Below are positions 1 to 8,602 of a stretch of 64,000 nt of DNA, piece by piece. The translations under genes and the position numbers were made by a program. The stretch is from contig NZ_JAJFNK010000026.1 in NCBI RefSeq assembly GCF_021739485.1, positions 1 to 64,000 on the forward strand. The letters are read 5' to 3'. The stretch is from Alicyclobacillus tolerans (GTDB lineage: Bacteria; Bacillota; Bacilli; Alicyclobacillales; Alicyclobacillaceae). The notes beneath the pieces were generated by a model. It was not told the DNA's origin. It saw only the letters and a list, made by a program, of their open reading frames with translations, and did no database searches. Each line of letters begins with the position of its first letter. The stretch's first letter is position 1.

Positions 1-54
1 GAGGGTGAAATGGATGGGTAATAGTTACAGATTCCGAAATAGGATTGAGTTGAA

Positions 55-1632
55 GTGCATTTTGCACTGACCGTCCCTACTATTGTAGACCGCATAGTGC
101 AGGAAATTGTCAGGATGATACTTGAGCCGATACTAGAAGCTCAATTTTTTGACCACAGTTATGGCTTTCGTCCAATGCGTGATGCAACACAAGCCATTGC
201 TCGAATGCACCACATCATGTGGCAGGCAAAATGCTTTTGGATTGTCGAGGGTGACATACGTGGATTCTTTGATAACGTCAACCATAACATTCTCCTTAAA
301 AAGCTTTGGAAAATGGGTGTCCGTGACAAAAGAATCCTCATCATTGTTAAGAGGATGCTCAAGGCCGGCATAATGGGGGAAGTTGCAGAGAATCCATTGG
401 GAACTGCCCAAGGTGGCATCATCAGTCCGCTATTGGCAAACGCCTATTTGCACGACTTTGATGAATACGTTGCTTCCTTCTGGGAGAACCATCCTAAAAT
501 CCAACAGCATAAGAACAAATGGAACGCCTTCACGGTTATGGCAAGATACCCGGAAAAATATCCTAGATTCTACCTCGTAAGGTTCGCAGATGACTGGGTC
601 ATCTTAACCGATTCTCAAGAGAACGCCATCCGAATGAAGGAGTTAGCTCGGAGTTTCCTCCAAAGAAACGGGAAACTGGAACTGGCGATAGACAAAACGC
701 TGATTACAGATGCGACTAAGCATCCCGTTACTTTTTTGGGGATAGAAACCCGAGTTGGTAAATCACGCAAAGGATCCAGTCGGCTGGTAACATACTCCCG
801 CCCCTCAGGTAAAGCCATTAAAATGGCTCGCAATAAGTTAAAGGGGCAAATCAAGCAGATACACGACGCATTCCATCAGGATAGGAGAATTCAAGCTATC
901 CAGAGGTACAATTCCATGGTTATCGGTATCGGAAACTATTGGAGTATGTCGTCGATGGTGTCTAGTGTCGGGAGTACAATTGACCACCATCTTTGGTACA
1001 AACTAGATAAAGTCTTTATGAAAATTACAGGAAGCAAACTTGGTGAATACCGCAAACGAAAAATTCCGGCCTGCGAGACCAGTAACCTTCCGGTAAGACA
1101 TGCGGGACACATGTCTCGCGTCTATTACCTTGAATTTGAAGGATGCAAAGTTGGGGTCACCAACCTAGCTTTCAGTACGTACAAAGCCCCAAAACCGAAA
1201 AATCCTATCGAAACACCTTATACAGAAGAAGGTAGGAAGGTTTGGCAGGAACGTACTGAAAGACAACTTGCACTTCACAGACCGGATGAAATCACCCTAC
1301 GGGACGACCTCACGGTCAGAACGTATGGCAATAAACACACAAGTCCGTCTAAGATAAAGCGGAATTTCGAATTCTATATGAATCGTGGATATGCGCTTAA
1401 TCGGGATAAGTGTCGATGTAAAATTTGCGGAGTTCTGCTCACCAGCAACAACCTGCATACTCATCATAAAGACCCAAAGTTACCTATTGAAAAAATCAAT
1501 AAGGTATCCAATCTAGTGAGTACCTGCATCTGGTGCCATGACTTAATTCACATGGATGTCGAAAATCCATTTATTGAGGGTTCCAAAGAATATAAACAGC
1601 TTGAAAAATTCCGTAAAGTGATAAAGGACTGA
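55..1632 (+). CDS. ltrA: Group II intron reverse transcriptase/maturase, N-terminus degraded
   Basis: The open frame gives 525 residues. It starts inside the first conserved RT block (VPTIVDRIVQ), so the usual first 60 or so residues are missing. The same frame upstream has stops at 19-24, 40-42 and 46-48, but retains LQIPK between them, which suggests a decayed N-terminus and not a natural start. Visible RT features are FRP (38-40), QGGIISP (119-125) and FADD (177-180), the last in place of the usual YADD. A C-terminal HNH endonuclease domain has C455/C458, HTHH (468-471) and CIWCH (491-495). GTG at 55 is only the first possible start and has no clear ribosome site. The protein is probably not fully functional unless the upstream part is rescued. 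Confidence 0.8.
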   Translation: MHFALTVPTIVDRIVQEIVRMILEPILEAQFFDHSYGFRPMRDATQAIARMHHIMWQAKCFWIVEGDIRGFFDNVNHNILLKKLWKMGVRDKRILIIVKRMLKAGIMGEVAENPLGTAQGGIISPLLANAYLHDFDEYVASFWENHPKIQQHKNKWNAFTVMARYPEKYPRFYLVRFADDWVILTDSQENAIRMKELARSFLQRNGKLELAIDKTLITDATKHPVTFLGIETRVGKSRKGSSRLVTYSRPSGKAIKMARNKLKGQIKQIHDAFHQDRRIQAIQRYNSMVIGIGNYWSMSSMVSSVGSTIDHHLWYKLDKVFMKITGSKLGEYRKRKIPACETSNLPVRHAGHMSRVYYLEFEGCKVGVTNLAFSTYKAPKPKNPIETPYTEEGRKVWQERTERQLALHRPDEITLRDDLTVRTYGNKHTSPSKIKRNFEFYMNRGYALNRDKCRCKICGVLLTSNNLHTHHKDPKLPIEKINKVSNLVSTCIWCHDLIHMDVENPFIEGSKEYKQLEKFRKVIKD

Positions 1633-1648
1633 AGCAATTGAGTTGATG

Positions 1649-1686
1649 GAACGCGGAGTGACTAGGAAACTGTCACGCTCCGTGTG
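1649..1686 (+). ncRNA. Group II intron domain V-like hairpin
   Basis: A compact hairpin of about 38 nt lies 17 nt after the maturase stop, where domain V sits in ORF-containing group II introns. GGAGTGAC and GTCACGCTCC pair with a two-base bulge, as is usual for the catalytic domain. The call rests on position and fold only. A covariance-model search would settle it. Confidence 0.6.
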
Positions 1687-1728
1687 AAGTGGGGGAAAAG
1701 GTGGAGATAACCTCAAATCCTTACCTAT

Positions 1729-2441
1729 CACTATTGTTTTTCCCGACATTGATGTTTTATCAATTCACAGACGAGATTGCGACCATGCGCCAAGCAAGTC
1801 GCAGGGCATGGCGAATCGGGCAACACCGGGCGTGCAAGGTTTTGTACTACGTCTACAACGGCTCGTACGAAATGGTTCAATTTCGACGAATGTTGCAAAA
1901 GCGTAGCCACGCGATGCTGCTCGAAGGAAGGCTTGATAAGTCGGAAGTATCACAGTTTGCGGTACAAGACGACAAATCAGCTTCTACCTTCGCGATTGCA
2001 AACTGCTTGGGGAACGTCGATGACCTTTCTCAAAAGTGGAAAGCACTTGCCGATAAGGATATTCCAGCTGGCGTAACCATGCTCGCAGAGGAACGATTTA
2101 AGCAGGAAATTGGAAGAGCGATGAATCGACTTGCGTCGGAAACGCGCCGATTGGCGAATGTACCGGAACCTGTCCAACTCATGTCTCCAATCGAGTTGCG
2201 CCGTAAGGAAGTCGAACAGAGTAGCTCGTTTGTTGAGCAACCGGATGAAAAGCTTGCGATTCTGCCGCTGTTTACAGTTCCAGATAAGAGCAAGCCAGTT
2301 CAAGCCGAAGTGATAGACATCGAGCCTCCCATTACAATCGGAGATTTGCGTCGGAAAATGGGACTTGTCGAAAAGGTCAGACCAAGTAGGCGCAAGGTCA
2401 GTGATGACCAAATCGCTCTGTTTGCACTCGATGCTATCTAA
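1729..2441 (+). CDS. SNF2-family helicase, 3' exon after intron insertion
   Basis: About 237 residues continue the C-terminal half of an SNF2/SWI2 helicase. FPTLMFYQ is followed by MRQASRRAWRIGQHR, the helicase motif VI signature (QAxxRAxRIGQ) with its arginine finger, then a segment ending QKRSHAMLLEGRLD. The N-terminal ATPase lobe is not in the window and is separated by the group II intron. Without splicing this cannot give a complete helicase. Similar helicases travel with conjugative elements and PRTRC cassettes, which fits the E2/JAB/ThiF genes downstream. The tail (about residues 150-237) is low in recognisable motifs. The first usable internal ATG is at 1752, with no strong ribosome site. 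Confidence 0.7.
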
Positions 2442-2521
2442 TCTCGCTATTTACTCACTCCGTTCATTCAGGGAACGATTTCACCTCCCTTGATCACGGG
2501 GAGGTGAATGGAGGGATCCAT

Positions 2522-2872
2522 ATGCAAACCGAACCTTTAAATCCTCGAATCATCACGCTTCACTGGGATCAACTAATCAGCGAACTGGAAAACACCCCGG
2601 ACCAAAACAGGGAGGCAAGTGCCGTGGTCGAAGCCGCCTGCGACCTCCTTCAACGTATGCAATCAGAGAATCTCCCTGCCAGGTACATTTTTGGGCTTTC
2701 CGATGAAATATTTCACATGGCTTCTCAACTCATCGACCCTTCTGATGAGGCGAGCGCGGCAGTCGAAACTGCCCATTTTGCGATAGATGATGAGGCATGG
2801 GATACGGTATGGCACAAATGCATGAACCTTACGTCACTTTATGACCCTTCCGTCGCGGAGGTGTTTATCTGA
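2522..2872 (+). CDS. Hypothetical protein in the PRTRC-like cassette
   Basis: This is a 116-residue acidic protein of unknown function. ATG at 2522 is preceded by GGAGGGATCC, a better start than the upstream one at 2504. The sequence reads as mostly helical, with an AVVEAA / AAVETA internal similarity at about 35-40 and 80-85 that may reflect a small duplication. Its stop overlaps the start of the next gene, so the two are probably translationally coupled. It shows no Gly-Gly tail or beta-grasp pattern, so it is not an obvious ubiquitin-like partner for the E1/E2 genes. Confidence 0.6.
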   Translation: MQTEPLNPRIITLHWDQLISELENTPDQNREASAVVEAACDLLQRMQSENLPARYIFGLSDEIFHMASQLIDPSDEASAAVETAHFAIDDEAWDTVWHKCMNLTSLYDPSVAEVFI

Positions 2873-3483
2873 TGTATGACGAGCTTCGTGAACACTTGTA
2901 CCGCGGTTTGGAAGACATTTGGTTCATCCGGGATTTCATGCGAAGAACCGGGTTTATCGATGAAGTAGATCAAGAAGGTTGGGGCTATGGATACGACATG
3001 AATGGGATGGGGGACCTAGAGAACGCCCAAGTTCAATCCTTGATGGCTTTGCTGGCACCTGATTTAGAGGTTGAGGTGTCAGTTCCTGATTTGGAGTCTG
3101 GAACGTGGATCGATGTGATGACCCTTGCGGACATCACTGATCCCATTCAAGAACTCATCCACAATGCACCCACACTGTCGGTGCATTTTCAGGGCGAACC
3201 GCAGGAATTACGAAAATGGGCTCACTTTATTCACTGGCTCCTTCCAAACACAAACTTGATTCAACAGAAACCGGCCGAGCCAACACTCGGACAACTATTC
3301 TGGATGGACATCTATTGGGTGATCGATTGGGAGTGGCACTCCACACTTGAAGCTTGGGAAGCGCTGCTTAGAGCCTGGGAGGTTATGACCTTTTATGAAC
3401 ACGTTGCAGACGCAAGTTGTTGGCGCATCTTACGCGGAGGAAGTTTTGCTGCGGCTGACGCCGACGAATCTTCCGCAGCTTGA
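2872..3483 (+). CDS. Hypothetical protein upstream of the E2-like gene
   Basis: This is a 203-residue acidic, tryptophan-rich protein that I do not recognise. Its ATG overlaps the previous stop, and GGAGGTG lies just upstream, so translation is credible. Its 3' end overlaps the E2-like gene at 3395 by 89 nt in another frame, an unusually long overlap. Either its C-terminus (the Ala/Asp/Glu-rich last 15 residues) or the E2 start may be misplaced. The tight packing places it in the same transcript as the E2, JAB and ThiF genes. Confidence 0.6.
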   Translation: MYDELREHLYRGLEDIWFIRDFMRRTGFIDEVDQEGWGYGYDMNGMGDLENAQVQSLMALLAPDLEVEVSVPDLESGTWIDVMTLADITDPIQELIHNAPTLSVHFQGEPQELRKWAHFIHWLLPNTNLIQQKPAEPTLGQLFWMDIYWVIDWEWHSTLEAWEALLRAWEVMTFYEHVADASCWRILRGGSFAAADADESSAA

Positions 3484-4114
3484 GTTAAAGATGAATGGAC
3501 TTACACGCTATAAAACCGTCGGGTGGCATCAGCTACTCAAAATGTTGGACCGTTCGATGGTCGTTGAACAATTAGAGCGTCCTCCGGTCCACAAAGTTGC
3601 GATTCCACAGGTACCGGAGCGGGTGTTGTTTGTTACGACCGAAGAAACGACTTCTGATCTAACGGTTGTAATGACTGGATGGACACCCGGAGTTGAATAT
3701 CCATTTGTCTTTCGTGAGCGGACGTATCTCATACAGACGCCTGTTATCGTTTATCGAGTGCGTTGGAGCAACAGCAAAAAGGCGGTCACAGAACTGTCTT
3801 TAGCGGTATCGACTGATACAAATGTAACCGCGACATCGACACTGTTTCGGTGGCCGTTTTCAAATGTGTATCGCGATCAGCGGGTATGCTGGACAGCCGA
3901 AGTCTCTTGTGAGTTAAGAGAGGTCGTTGAGCGAGGAGTGTTTGGCTTTTTACAAACGCCCAACAACACGCATCTGTACGGCTTAGGTGTTTCGCACAAC
4001 GCACCCTATCGAGACTACGACGAGTTTCTTGGTGCAGTGCAAGCAAATCAGGGTGTGAATGCCGACTGGTTGATTCCCGCAGGAAAAACCGTGAGTGAGT
4101 TCCATCAGGCTTAG
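3395..4114 (+). CDS. Prokaryotic E2 family D protein (PRTRC system protein B-like)
   Basis: This 239-residue protein matches the pattern I know for Prok-E2 family D / PRTRC protein B. It has VPERVLFV in the middle, a run of beta strands, then LFRWPFSNVYRDQRVCWT, close to the family's PLYRAPFFNVYxDGRVCxG block with its conserved cysteine. The family is proposed to be an E2-like fold acting in ubiquitin-like transfer; that role comes from published comparative genomics and is not visible here. It is followed by JAB and ThiF genes, the usual partners. The start at 3395 has a GGGAGG about 10 nt away and overlaps the upstream gene. Confidence 0.7.
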   Translation: MNTLQTQVVGASYAEEVLLRLTPTNLPQLELKMNGLTRYKTVGWHQLLKMLDRSMVVEQLERPPVHKVAIPQVPERVLFVTTEETTSDLTVVMTGWTPGVEYPFVFRERTYLIQTPVIVYRVRWSNSKKAVTELSLAVSTDTNVTATSTLFRWPFSNVYRDQRVCWTAEVSCELREVVERGVFGFLQTPNNTHLYGLGVSHNAPYRDYDEFLGAVQANQGVNADWLIPAGKTVSEFHQA

Positions 4115-4163
4115 TCGGAATGACTGCCTAAAACATATCAACGAAAAAGGGGACATGTTTGTC

Positions 4164-5087
4164 ATGACCATGAACGCACAAACCACAATTTTTGACGCTT
4201 TGCCGGAAGAAGAGCGTAATCAATTGATTCCGGTGGATATGACAAAAACGGGGACATCGATAAAGCCCGCCCAGAAAGCAAAATCTGGCGCATCGGTGAA
4301 GTCTGCTGAAGAGCCTGAACCAGATGAATACGAGATTGACCGTGTGGTTTATTACGCCGGTCATCGTAAAGTGGTTCCAAGTCGAACGATGAAACTGGAA
4401 GAGGTTCGTGCTTGGTTGGAGAGCGAGCACTTTCCTGAACTAACCAAAGAACGTACGGACATGGTATACGACAAGACAACAGGTCACATTGTCCCTGTTT
4501 TGAAGGGACACAAAAAGGGTGCTGTGATGACGGTTTACACAGAACATCCTGCGGATCCGATACCTAATTACTATTTCTTGGACGAGCATGGTTTTGTGAG
4601 TCAAGTTCGTCGTACTCAAACGGGAATTTTTTCGGTTCCAGTGCAAGGGACGGGTTCATCTGAGCCGTCATTGACATTGTTTGTTGCACGTATTCCGGTA
4701 AGCATCCTTGAGGAGATTGTAAGCACGTTTAGAGCTGAGCCAGATATTGAACAACTGGCGTATGTTATTTGGGACATGGACCAGCACTATTCGGTTTACT
4801 GGCCAGACCAAACATCCTCTGCAGTAAGCGTTGAGGCCCAAGAGGGTTTTATGGAGACGGATGAGCGGTTTATCGTACTTCAAATTCATTCACATGGTCG
4901 TTTACCTGCGTTTTTTAGCAAGCAGGATGATGCCGATGAAATTCGTACAGGATTGTACGGAGTTGTAGGGCTTTGCCACCAAGCGTATCCGGAAATCAGG
5001 TTTCGCATGTCATGTGGGGGCAAGTTCCAGAGCGTGGCACCCGGCGAAATCTTTTCGGGTGCCATTCGGTGCGGGGTGGTGAGATAA
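4164..5087 (+). CDS. JAB/JAMM (Mov34/MPN-like) peptidase, PRTRC system protein A-like
   Basis: The frame opens at 4095. I prefer ATG 4164, with AAAAAGGGG about 10 nt upstream, giving 307 residues. The first third is charged and low-complexity. The C-terminal domain carries IHSHGRLPAFFSKQDDADE, the JAMM zinc metalloprotease signature HxH...SxxD, so the active site looks intact. JAB proteins in these cassettes are thought to remove or mature ubiquitin-like modifiers. It sits between the E2-like and ThiF genes, 2 nt before the ThiF start, which supports a single operon. Confidence 0.7.
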   Translation: MTMNAQTTIFDALPEEERNQLIPVDMTKTGTSIKPAQKAKSGASVKSAEEPEPDEYEIDRVVYYAGHRKVVPSRTMKLEEVRAWLESEHFPELTKERTDMVYDKTTGHIVPVLKGHKKGAVMTVYTEHPADPIPNYYFLDEHGFVSQVRRTQTGIFSVPVQGTGSSEPSLTLFVARIPVSILEEIVSTFRAEPDIEQLAYVIWDMDQHYSVYWPDQTSSAVSVEAQEGFMETDERFIVLQIHSHGRLPAFFSKQDDADEIRTGLYGVVGLCHQAYPEIRFRMSCGGKFQSVAPGEIFSGAIRCGVVR

Positions 5088-5089
5088 GT

Positions 5090-5905
5090 ATGACCATAAC
5101 ACCTGTACGCGTCATTGATCCGGAAAGAACGCGATTAGTATTGATTGGTGTTGGTGGGACGGGCGGCTATGTGCTTCAGCAGGTCGCCCGCCTGCTCTAT
5201 TCACTGAGGGAGCAGGGAAGACGTATCCCAAGTGTGCTTTTGTTTGATGGGGATGTGGTTGAGCAGAAGAACCTGCTTCGTCAATATTTCTTGGAACAGG
5301 ATATCGGTCGAAAGAAGGCTGAGGTCCTAGCCGAGCGGTATTCGCGAGCCTATGGGATTGATATTGCAGCGTACTCGGAGTATCTCACGGCAGAAACAAA
5401 TCTTAAGGATATCGGAGTTGAAGACGGTAATATTGTGATTGGGGCTGTGGATAACGGGTCTACACGACGGCTACTTCACGAAAAACTACATCAGTTACGG
5501 CACGTAGTATATGTTGACAGTGGGAACAGTGCTGTCATGGTTCCAAACGATCCAAACCACATTGACCGCTATCAACTGGCAGCTATCAAGAATTCTGGAT
5601 GGGAAGGCCAGGTTGTCGTTGGTGTCCGCGCGAATGGAAGGGACGTCTTGCCGTTTCCGGGCGAAGTGTTCCCGGACCTGATTGAACCGGACCAATTGCC
5701 AACTGAAATATCGTGCGGTGAGGTTGTGGTGTCCAACCCACAAAGGTTGTTCACAAACCTGATGGCAGCCACAACGGTACTTCTCTATTTGCACACATTG
5801 CTTGTGGATGGCACGATACTTCATCACCGGACGTTTTTCGAGGCTCGTAAAGGCTGGATACGGAGCGAACCGGCGATTGAGCAAATGTTGGAGGTGTCCA
5901 TATGA
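5090..5905 (+). CDS. ThiF/E1-like adenylyltransferase (PRTRC ThiF)
   Basis: This is a 271-residue E1-like protein. GVGGTGG (20-26) is the nucleotide-binding glycine loop, LLFDGDVVEQKNLLRQ is the DxDxxExxNLxRQ adenylation motif, and a later ISCGE cysteine may be the thioester residue. ATG 5090 follows GTGGTGAGATAA. It lacks the zinc-binding CxxC pairs of MoeB/ThiF and has the short PRTRC-type C-terminus. It would activate the C-terminus of a ubiquitin-like protein, but none is obvious nearby. The last 406 nt are repeated, in broken form, at 37824-38232. Confidence 0.75.
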   Translation: MTITPVRVIDPERTRLVLIGVGGTGGYVLQQVARLLYSLREQGRRIPSVLLFDGDVVEQKNLLRQYFLEQDIGRKKAEVLAERYSRAYGIDIAAYSEYLTAETNLKDIGVEDGNIVIGAVDNGSTRRLLHEKLHQLRHVVYVDSGNSAVMVPNDPNHIDRYQLAAIKNSGWEGQVVVGVRANGRDVLPFPGEVFPDLIEPDQLPTEISCGEVVVSNPQRLFTNLMAATTVLLYLHTLLVDGTILHHRTFFEARKGWIRSEPAIEQMLEVSI

Positions 5906-6003
5906 CTTTGGAGGCACGGTCACAGTCAGTGATACAGCGCACTGTGTATGTTCACTCTTTTTCTAAGGAGCGTCAAGTAATTTATGCTAATAACAGAGAG
6001 TAG
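5902..6003 (+). CDS. Possible 33-residue ORF overlapping the ThiF stop
   Basis: An ATG overlaps the ThiF stop (ATGA) and opens 33 codons ending at TAG 6001-6003. The overlap is typical of a coupled downstream gene, and the short length suggests a truncated one. The sequence has no recognisable motif. It could be the stub of a further cassette gene lost by deletion. Alternatively it is a chance frame. Confidence 0.3.
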   Translation: MTLEARSQSVIQRTVYVHSFSKERQVIYANNRE

Positions 6004-6396
6004 AAGGAAAAATATCGAATTTGTTTTGCATTTAAATTGCACATGAGGTGCTTCCGACAGGTTCTAGCAAAATCATCTAACAGGATTCCTAAAATTAGCA
6101 AATAAACACCCGGCAAATACGAGCAGAATCACACAGTTGTTTTATCTTAGGGATTAAGTAAGTGGGCGAAGTCTAAAACGAAGGTAGAACTGTCTCACCT
6201 CAGAGAGGAGCTCCCCATCGTAGCTCCTCTCTGACTTTTTAGACCATCACGTGTTATGAAATTCAATGTACTAACGAATCTGGGGTGAAGTACCGGGAAA
6301 TTCCATAGATGATTCCCTGACGTCAGCTTGAGGTACAGTTCATCCAGAATTTATTTAGTGTTAAGCTAGACATGAACTTAGTAATTCCGCGTCACG
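6004..6396. other. Gene-free stretch
   Basis: Apart from the terminator at 6201-6240 I see no coding frame or repeat here. The next ORF starts at about 6415. Confidence 0.5.
6201..6240 (+). terminator. Rho-independent terminator after the PRTRC-like cassette
   Basis: CAGAGAGGAGCT and AGCTCCTCTCTG form a perfect 12-bp stem around a 9-nt loop, followed by ACTTTTT. It marks the end of the E2-JAB-ThiF transcript. Confidence 0.85.
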
Positions 6397-6414
6397 TTGG
6401 GGAGAGATTACAGC

Positions 6415-7134
6415 ATGGATACCTCAGAAACAACGAACGACGGTATGCACCATTTCTTGATGCGCGTTATGGTGTGGAACATGCGCTGGATGACCCGGTA
6501 CGTTGGTTTTATCGCGCGCCCTATCGTTCGAATATACGGTAACAATGAGATTATTGCCTGCGGATTGCGCAATGAGGACAACAGTGTCGCAATCATATAC
6601 ACGCCGAAAACGGGTCATCGGAATCACGCGGTGCTGTTGCGCGAGGCAAGGCAGTGGGTGCACGAGACATCTAACCCCATGGAAAACTTCTCGGGGTCCG
6701 TTGTGTCGCGCCTTTCATTACCCCGCGCCCAAAATGGAATGCGCTACAAAATGGTGGGCGTAACCGCAAATGGCAGACACCTGTCCTCACCGACAATTAC
6801 CGTGAAGCCGGCGACCATCTGCGATTCCGCACTTCTCGAAATAGAAGCGACGACACCCCGAAACGTCCTTTTCGCGTGGCCGCGTGCTGAAAAGCATGAC
6901 CCGATGATTTACTTTCTCGCCGTCGAAGATCAGACTGGTGAGAATACACACGTTGCGATATATACACGGGAGGCCTTCTGGTGTTACCCGAAGACCAAAA
7001 CCGCATCGTACTCTGTGGGCCCCGCCGAACCTCCTACCCTCGAACCGGGAAAGCAATATGTAGCCAAACTCATTTTGGTCGATTACGACGGTTGGGTCAG
7101 CCACATTGCTGAAAAAACGTTTTCTGTACCGTAA
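6415..7134 (+). CDS. Hypothetical protein with fibronectin-like repeats
   Basis: The frame runs 239 residues from ATG 6415, which follows GGGGAGAG at a good distance; an earlier start at 6397 is less well placed. Residues about 85-240 read as two beta-rich repeats with patterns such as YKMVGVTANGRHLSSP and YVAKLILVDYDGWVSH, reminiscent of fibronectin type III strands. I do not recognise a family. There is no signal peptide or lipobox, so a cytoplasmic location is the default. It stands alone after the cassette terminator. Confidence 0.55.
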   Translation: MDTSETTNDGMHHFLMRVMVWNMRWMTRYVGFIARPIVRIYGNNEIIACGLRNEDNSVAIIYTPKTGHRNHAVLLREARQWVHETSNPMENFSGSVVSRLSLPRAQNGMRYKMVGVTANGRHLSSPTITVKPATICDSALLEIEATTPRNVLFAWPRAEKHDPMIYFLAVEDQTGENTHVAIYTREAFWCYPKTKTASYSVGPAEPPTLEPGKQYVAKLILVDYDGWVSHIAEKTFSVP

Positions 7135-7840
7135 GTGTGGAATTGCTTACGGGTCACAAAACGCTATGGTGGATTTCACCTGGTTCTAGCGCAACCCAAC
7201 CTCAATTTTGGCCTGTTGCTGGGCATCTCACTGTAATATGCCAGCCATATTCGGCTTTGATTGTCGACCCAAAAGTCTCCGCCCCAGTTGCAGCATTCCT
7301 CGCCCGGTTGCGAACTCTGGACGCAGCTCCTTGCCTTCTCGCCTTCCAATTGAACTTCAAGGCTGTCTATACACCGAACGGGGCGGATCCCGTAGGACGG
7401 GATATGGCAGATCCTGCTCCTAGCAAAAGCTCTTCTGTCGATCGTTGGCAACAACGTGGGATAACCATTTTGCAATGACGTTCAAGAAATCTTTTCCGCT
7501 TGCGGTGGTCCTCCGCAAGATGTTCGAGTCCGGGCTGTCCTAGCGGTGTCGGAAGAGGATAAAGAGATCCATTCTGGTGCCTCCCTCTTAAACCCGGACA
7601 GTACTTTAGTTTCTGAAACCCGTAGCATTAGTTATACGTTTTGATGTGTCATCGTCAAGTGCTGCGAACTCTAGACGTGCCAGCACTTAGTGGGCCGGGG
7701 CGACTCGTCAAACGATCGAGGTTTTGTGAACTGTGTTACAGATTAGGAATAGGGAAGGGTTTACGATTAAGACGGAGGCATTACGATAAAGCCAAAGCTG
7801 GGTCTCAATGCAGACTCCAATGCCCGTTGGAGGTGATAGT
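7135..7840. other. 700-bp stretch with no convincing gene
   Basis: Overlapping open frames of about 100 codons exist on both strands between 7137 and 7478. Neither has a ribosome site or a recognisable motif, and their composition reads as out-of-frame sequence. The stretch may be decayed coding DNA. It contains a Crp-type palindrome at 7725-7740. Confidence 0.4.
7725..7740. promoter_or_regulatory. Crp-type palindrome TGTGA-N6-TTACA
   Basis: TGTGA-ACTGTG-TTACA lies 100 bp upstream of the thioredoxin-fold gene at 7841. It matches all ten palindrome positions of the motif found at other redox-gene promoters in the window (18925, 23244, 24705, 29551, 35558, 35581). Binding by the Crp/Fnr protein encoded at 34504-35199 is an inference. 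Confidence 0.55.
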
Positions 7841-8170
7841 TTGAAAATTGTGGTATACCGCATCACGGGTCGACAAGGCCCGTTCACTATACCGGACTGG
7901 GTCTGCCGCGAATGTGATTTGACCGTTGCATCCGTTCTAAAAGCTTGCCGCGCGGCGGGGATTCCCGAGAACAACGTAACAATTCGCCCCTGGCTCACGC
8001 ACATCGGCGAGGCTTGGCGGGTCGGTGCTCGCCAAGCGCCAGCCGTACTCATAAATGGGGAGCTGTTCAGCCAGAAGGTTGTACCGGACGCCGACAAGTT
8101 AGCAACACATTTGCAACGGCTCCGGGCCGCCGAAACTGAGTCATCAGCAGGGGCGGTTGATGAATCGTAA
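7841..8170 (+). CDS. Thioredoxin-fold (glutaredoxin-like) protein
   Basis: I place the start at TTG 7841, four bases after the ribosome site TTGGAGGTGAT, giving 109 residues; the upstream ATG 7808 has no such site. The protein has a CREC redox motif (CxxC) near residue 25, with tryptophan before it, and a later APAVLINGELF segment that fits the cis-proline loop of the thioredoxin fold. It may reduce disulfides or bind a small thiol or metal substrate; the specific partner is unknown. A Crp-type palindrome 100 bp upstream suggests redox or stress control. It is monocistronic. Confidence 0.7.
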   Translation: MKIVVYRITGRQGPFTIPDWVCRECDLTVASVLKACRAAGIPENNVTIRPWLTHIGEAWRVGARQAPAVLINGELFSQKVVPDADKLATHLQRLRAAETESSAGAVDES

Positions 8171-8602
8171 CGTCGCCACCCAGATGACCTCCATTAAGGT
8201 TTAAAACTGCATATATATGGATCTGCCCAGAACGTCTTCTGTACCATAAATTCATAAGTCTTACCTTAAGGCAACCGAGTGTTATTGGGTGGGCCAGCAT
8301 GTCTCTTTGGTCGGCACGACTTGCCGGGCCTGTGACGGAGTGGAACGTATGAGGGACGTCAGGTGACCTAGTCAGAAACTATGGTGGGAAGACGATCACG
8401 CACCCGCATCTTTGTTTGCCGACGCGGACTCGGGCCAAGTGGAGTTGCCACCCTGCTGACGTTCGATTTTGTCTCTACACACGCCCTAAAGATTTTCACA
8501 ATTCAACATTGCCATGCAAACAGAGCGACATCTCGAAGGAACTGATGAACGTAATACATAAGTATTTTAAATAAGTCAAGGATCACGAGTGGGGGCACAA
8601 AT
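8171..8602. other. Gene-free stretch
   Basis: No credible reading frame, hairpin or repeat was seen in these 430 bp. The A+T-rich last 60 bp probably hold the promoter of the TVP38-type gene, but I cannot assign a -35/-10 pair with confidence. Confidence 0.4.

Larger units (their letters stand above)
1..1728 (+). mobile_element. Group II intron, 5' part outside window or decayed
   Basis: The stretch carries an intron-type reverse transcriptase followed by sequence that folds like group II domains V and VI. The domain V-like hairpin lies at about 1649-1686: GGAGTGAC pairs with GTCAC..CTCC across a two-base bulge and a short loop. A domain VI-like stem follows at about 1692-1727, and the exon resumes at about 1729 in the frame of a SNF2-type helicase. 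The exact 3' splice point is an inference from the resumed helicase frame. The 5' RNA domains I-IV are not in the window. Confidence 0.75.

Noticed and set aside
2522-2872. Candidate ubiquitin-like protein of the PRTRC cassette
   Set aside because: The sequence reads as helical and lacks a glycine tail; no positive evidence for a beta-grasp fold.
7137-7478. Open frames of about 100 codons on both strands
   Set aside because: No ribosome site, no motif and competing frames on both strands; composition looks like non-coding or decayed DNA.
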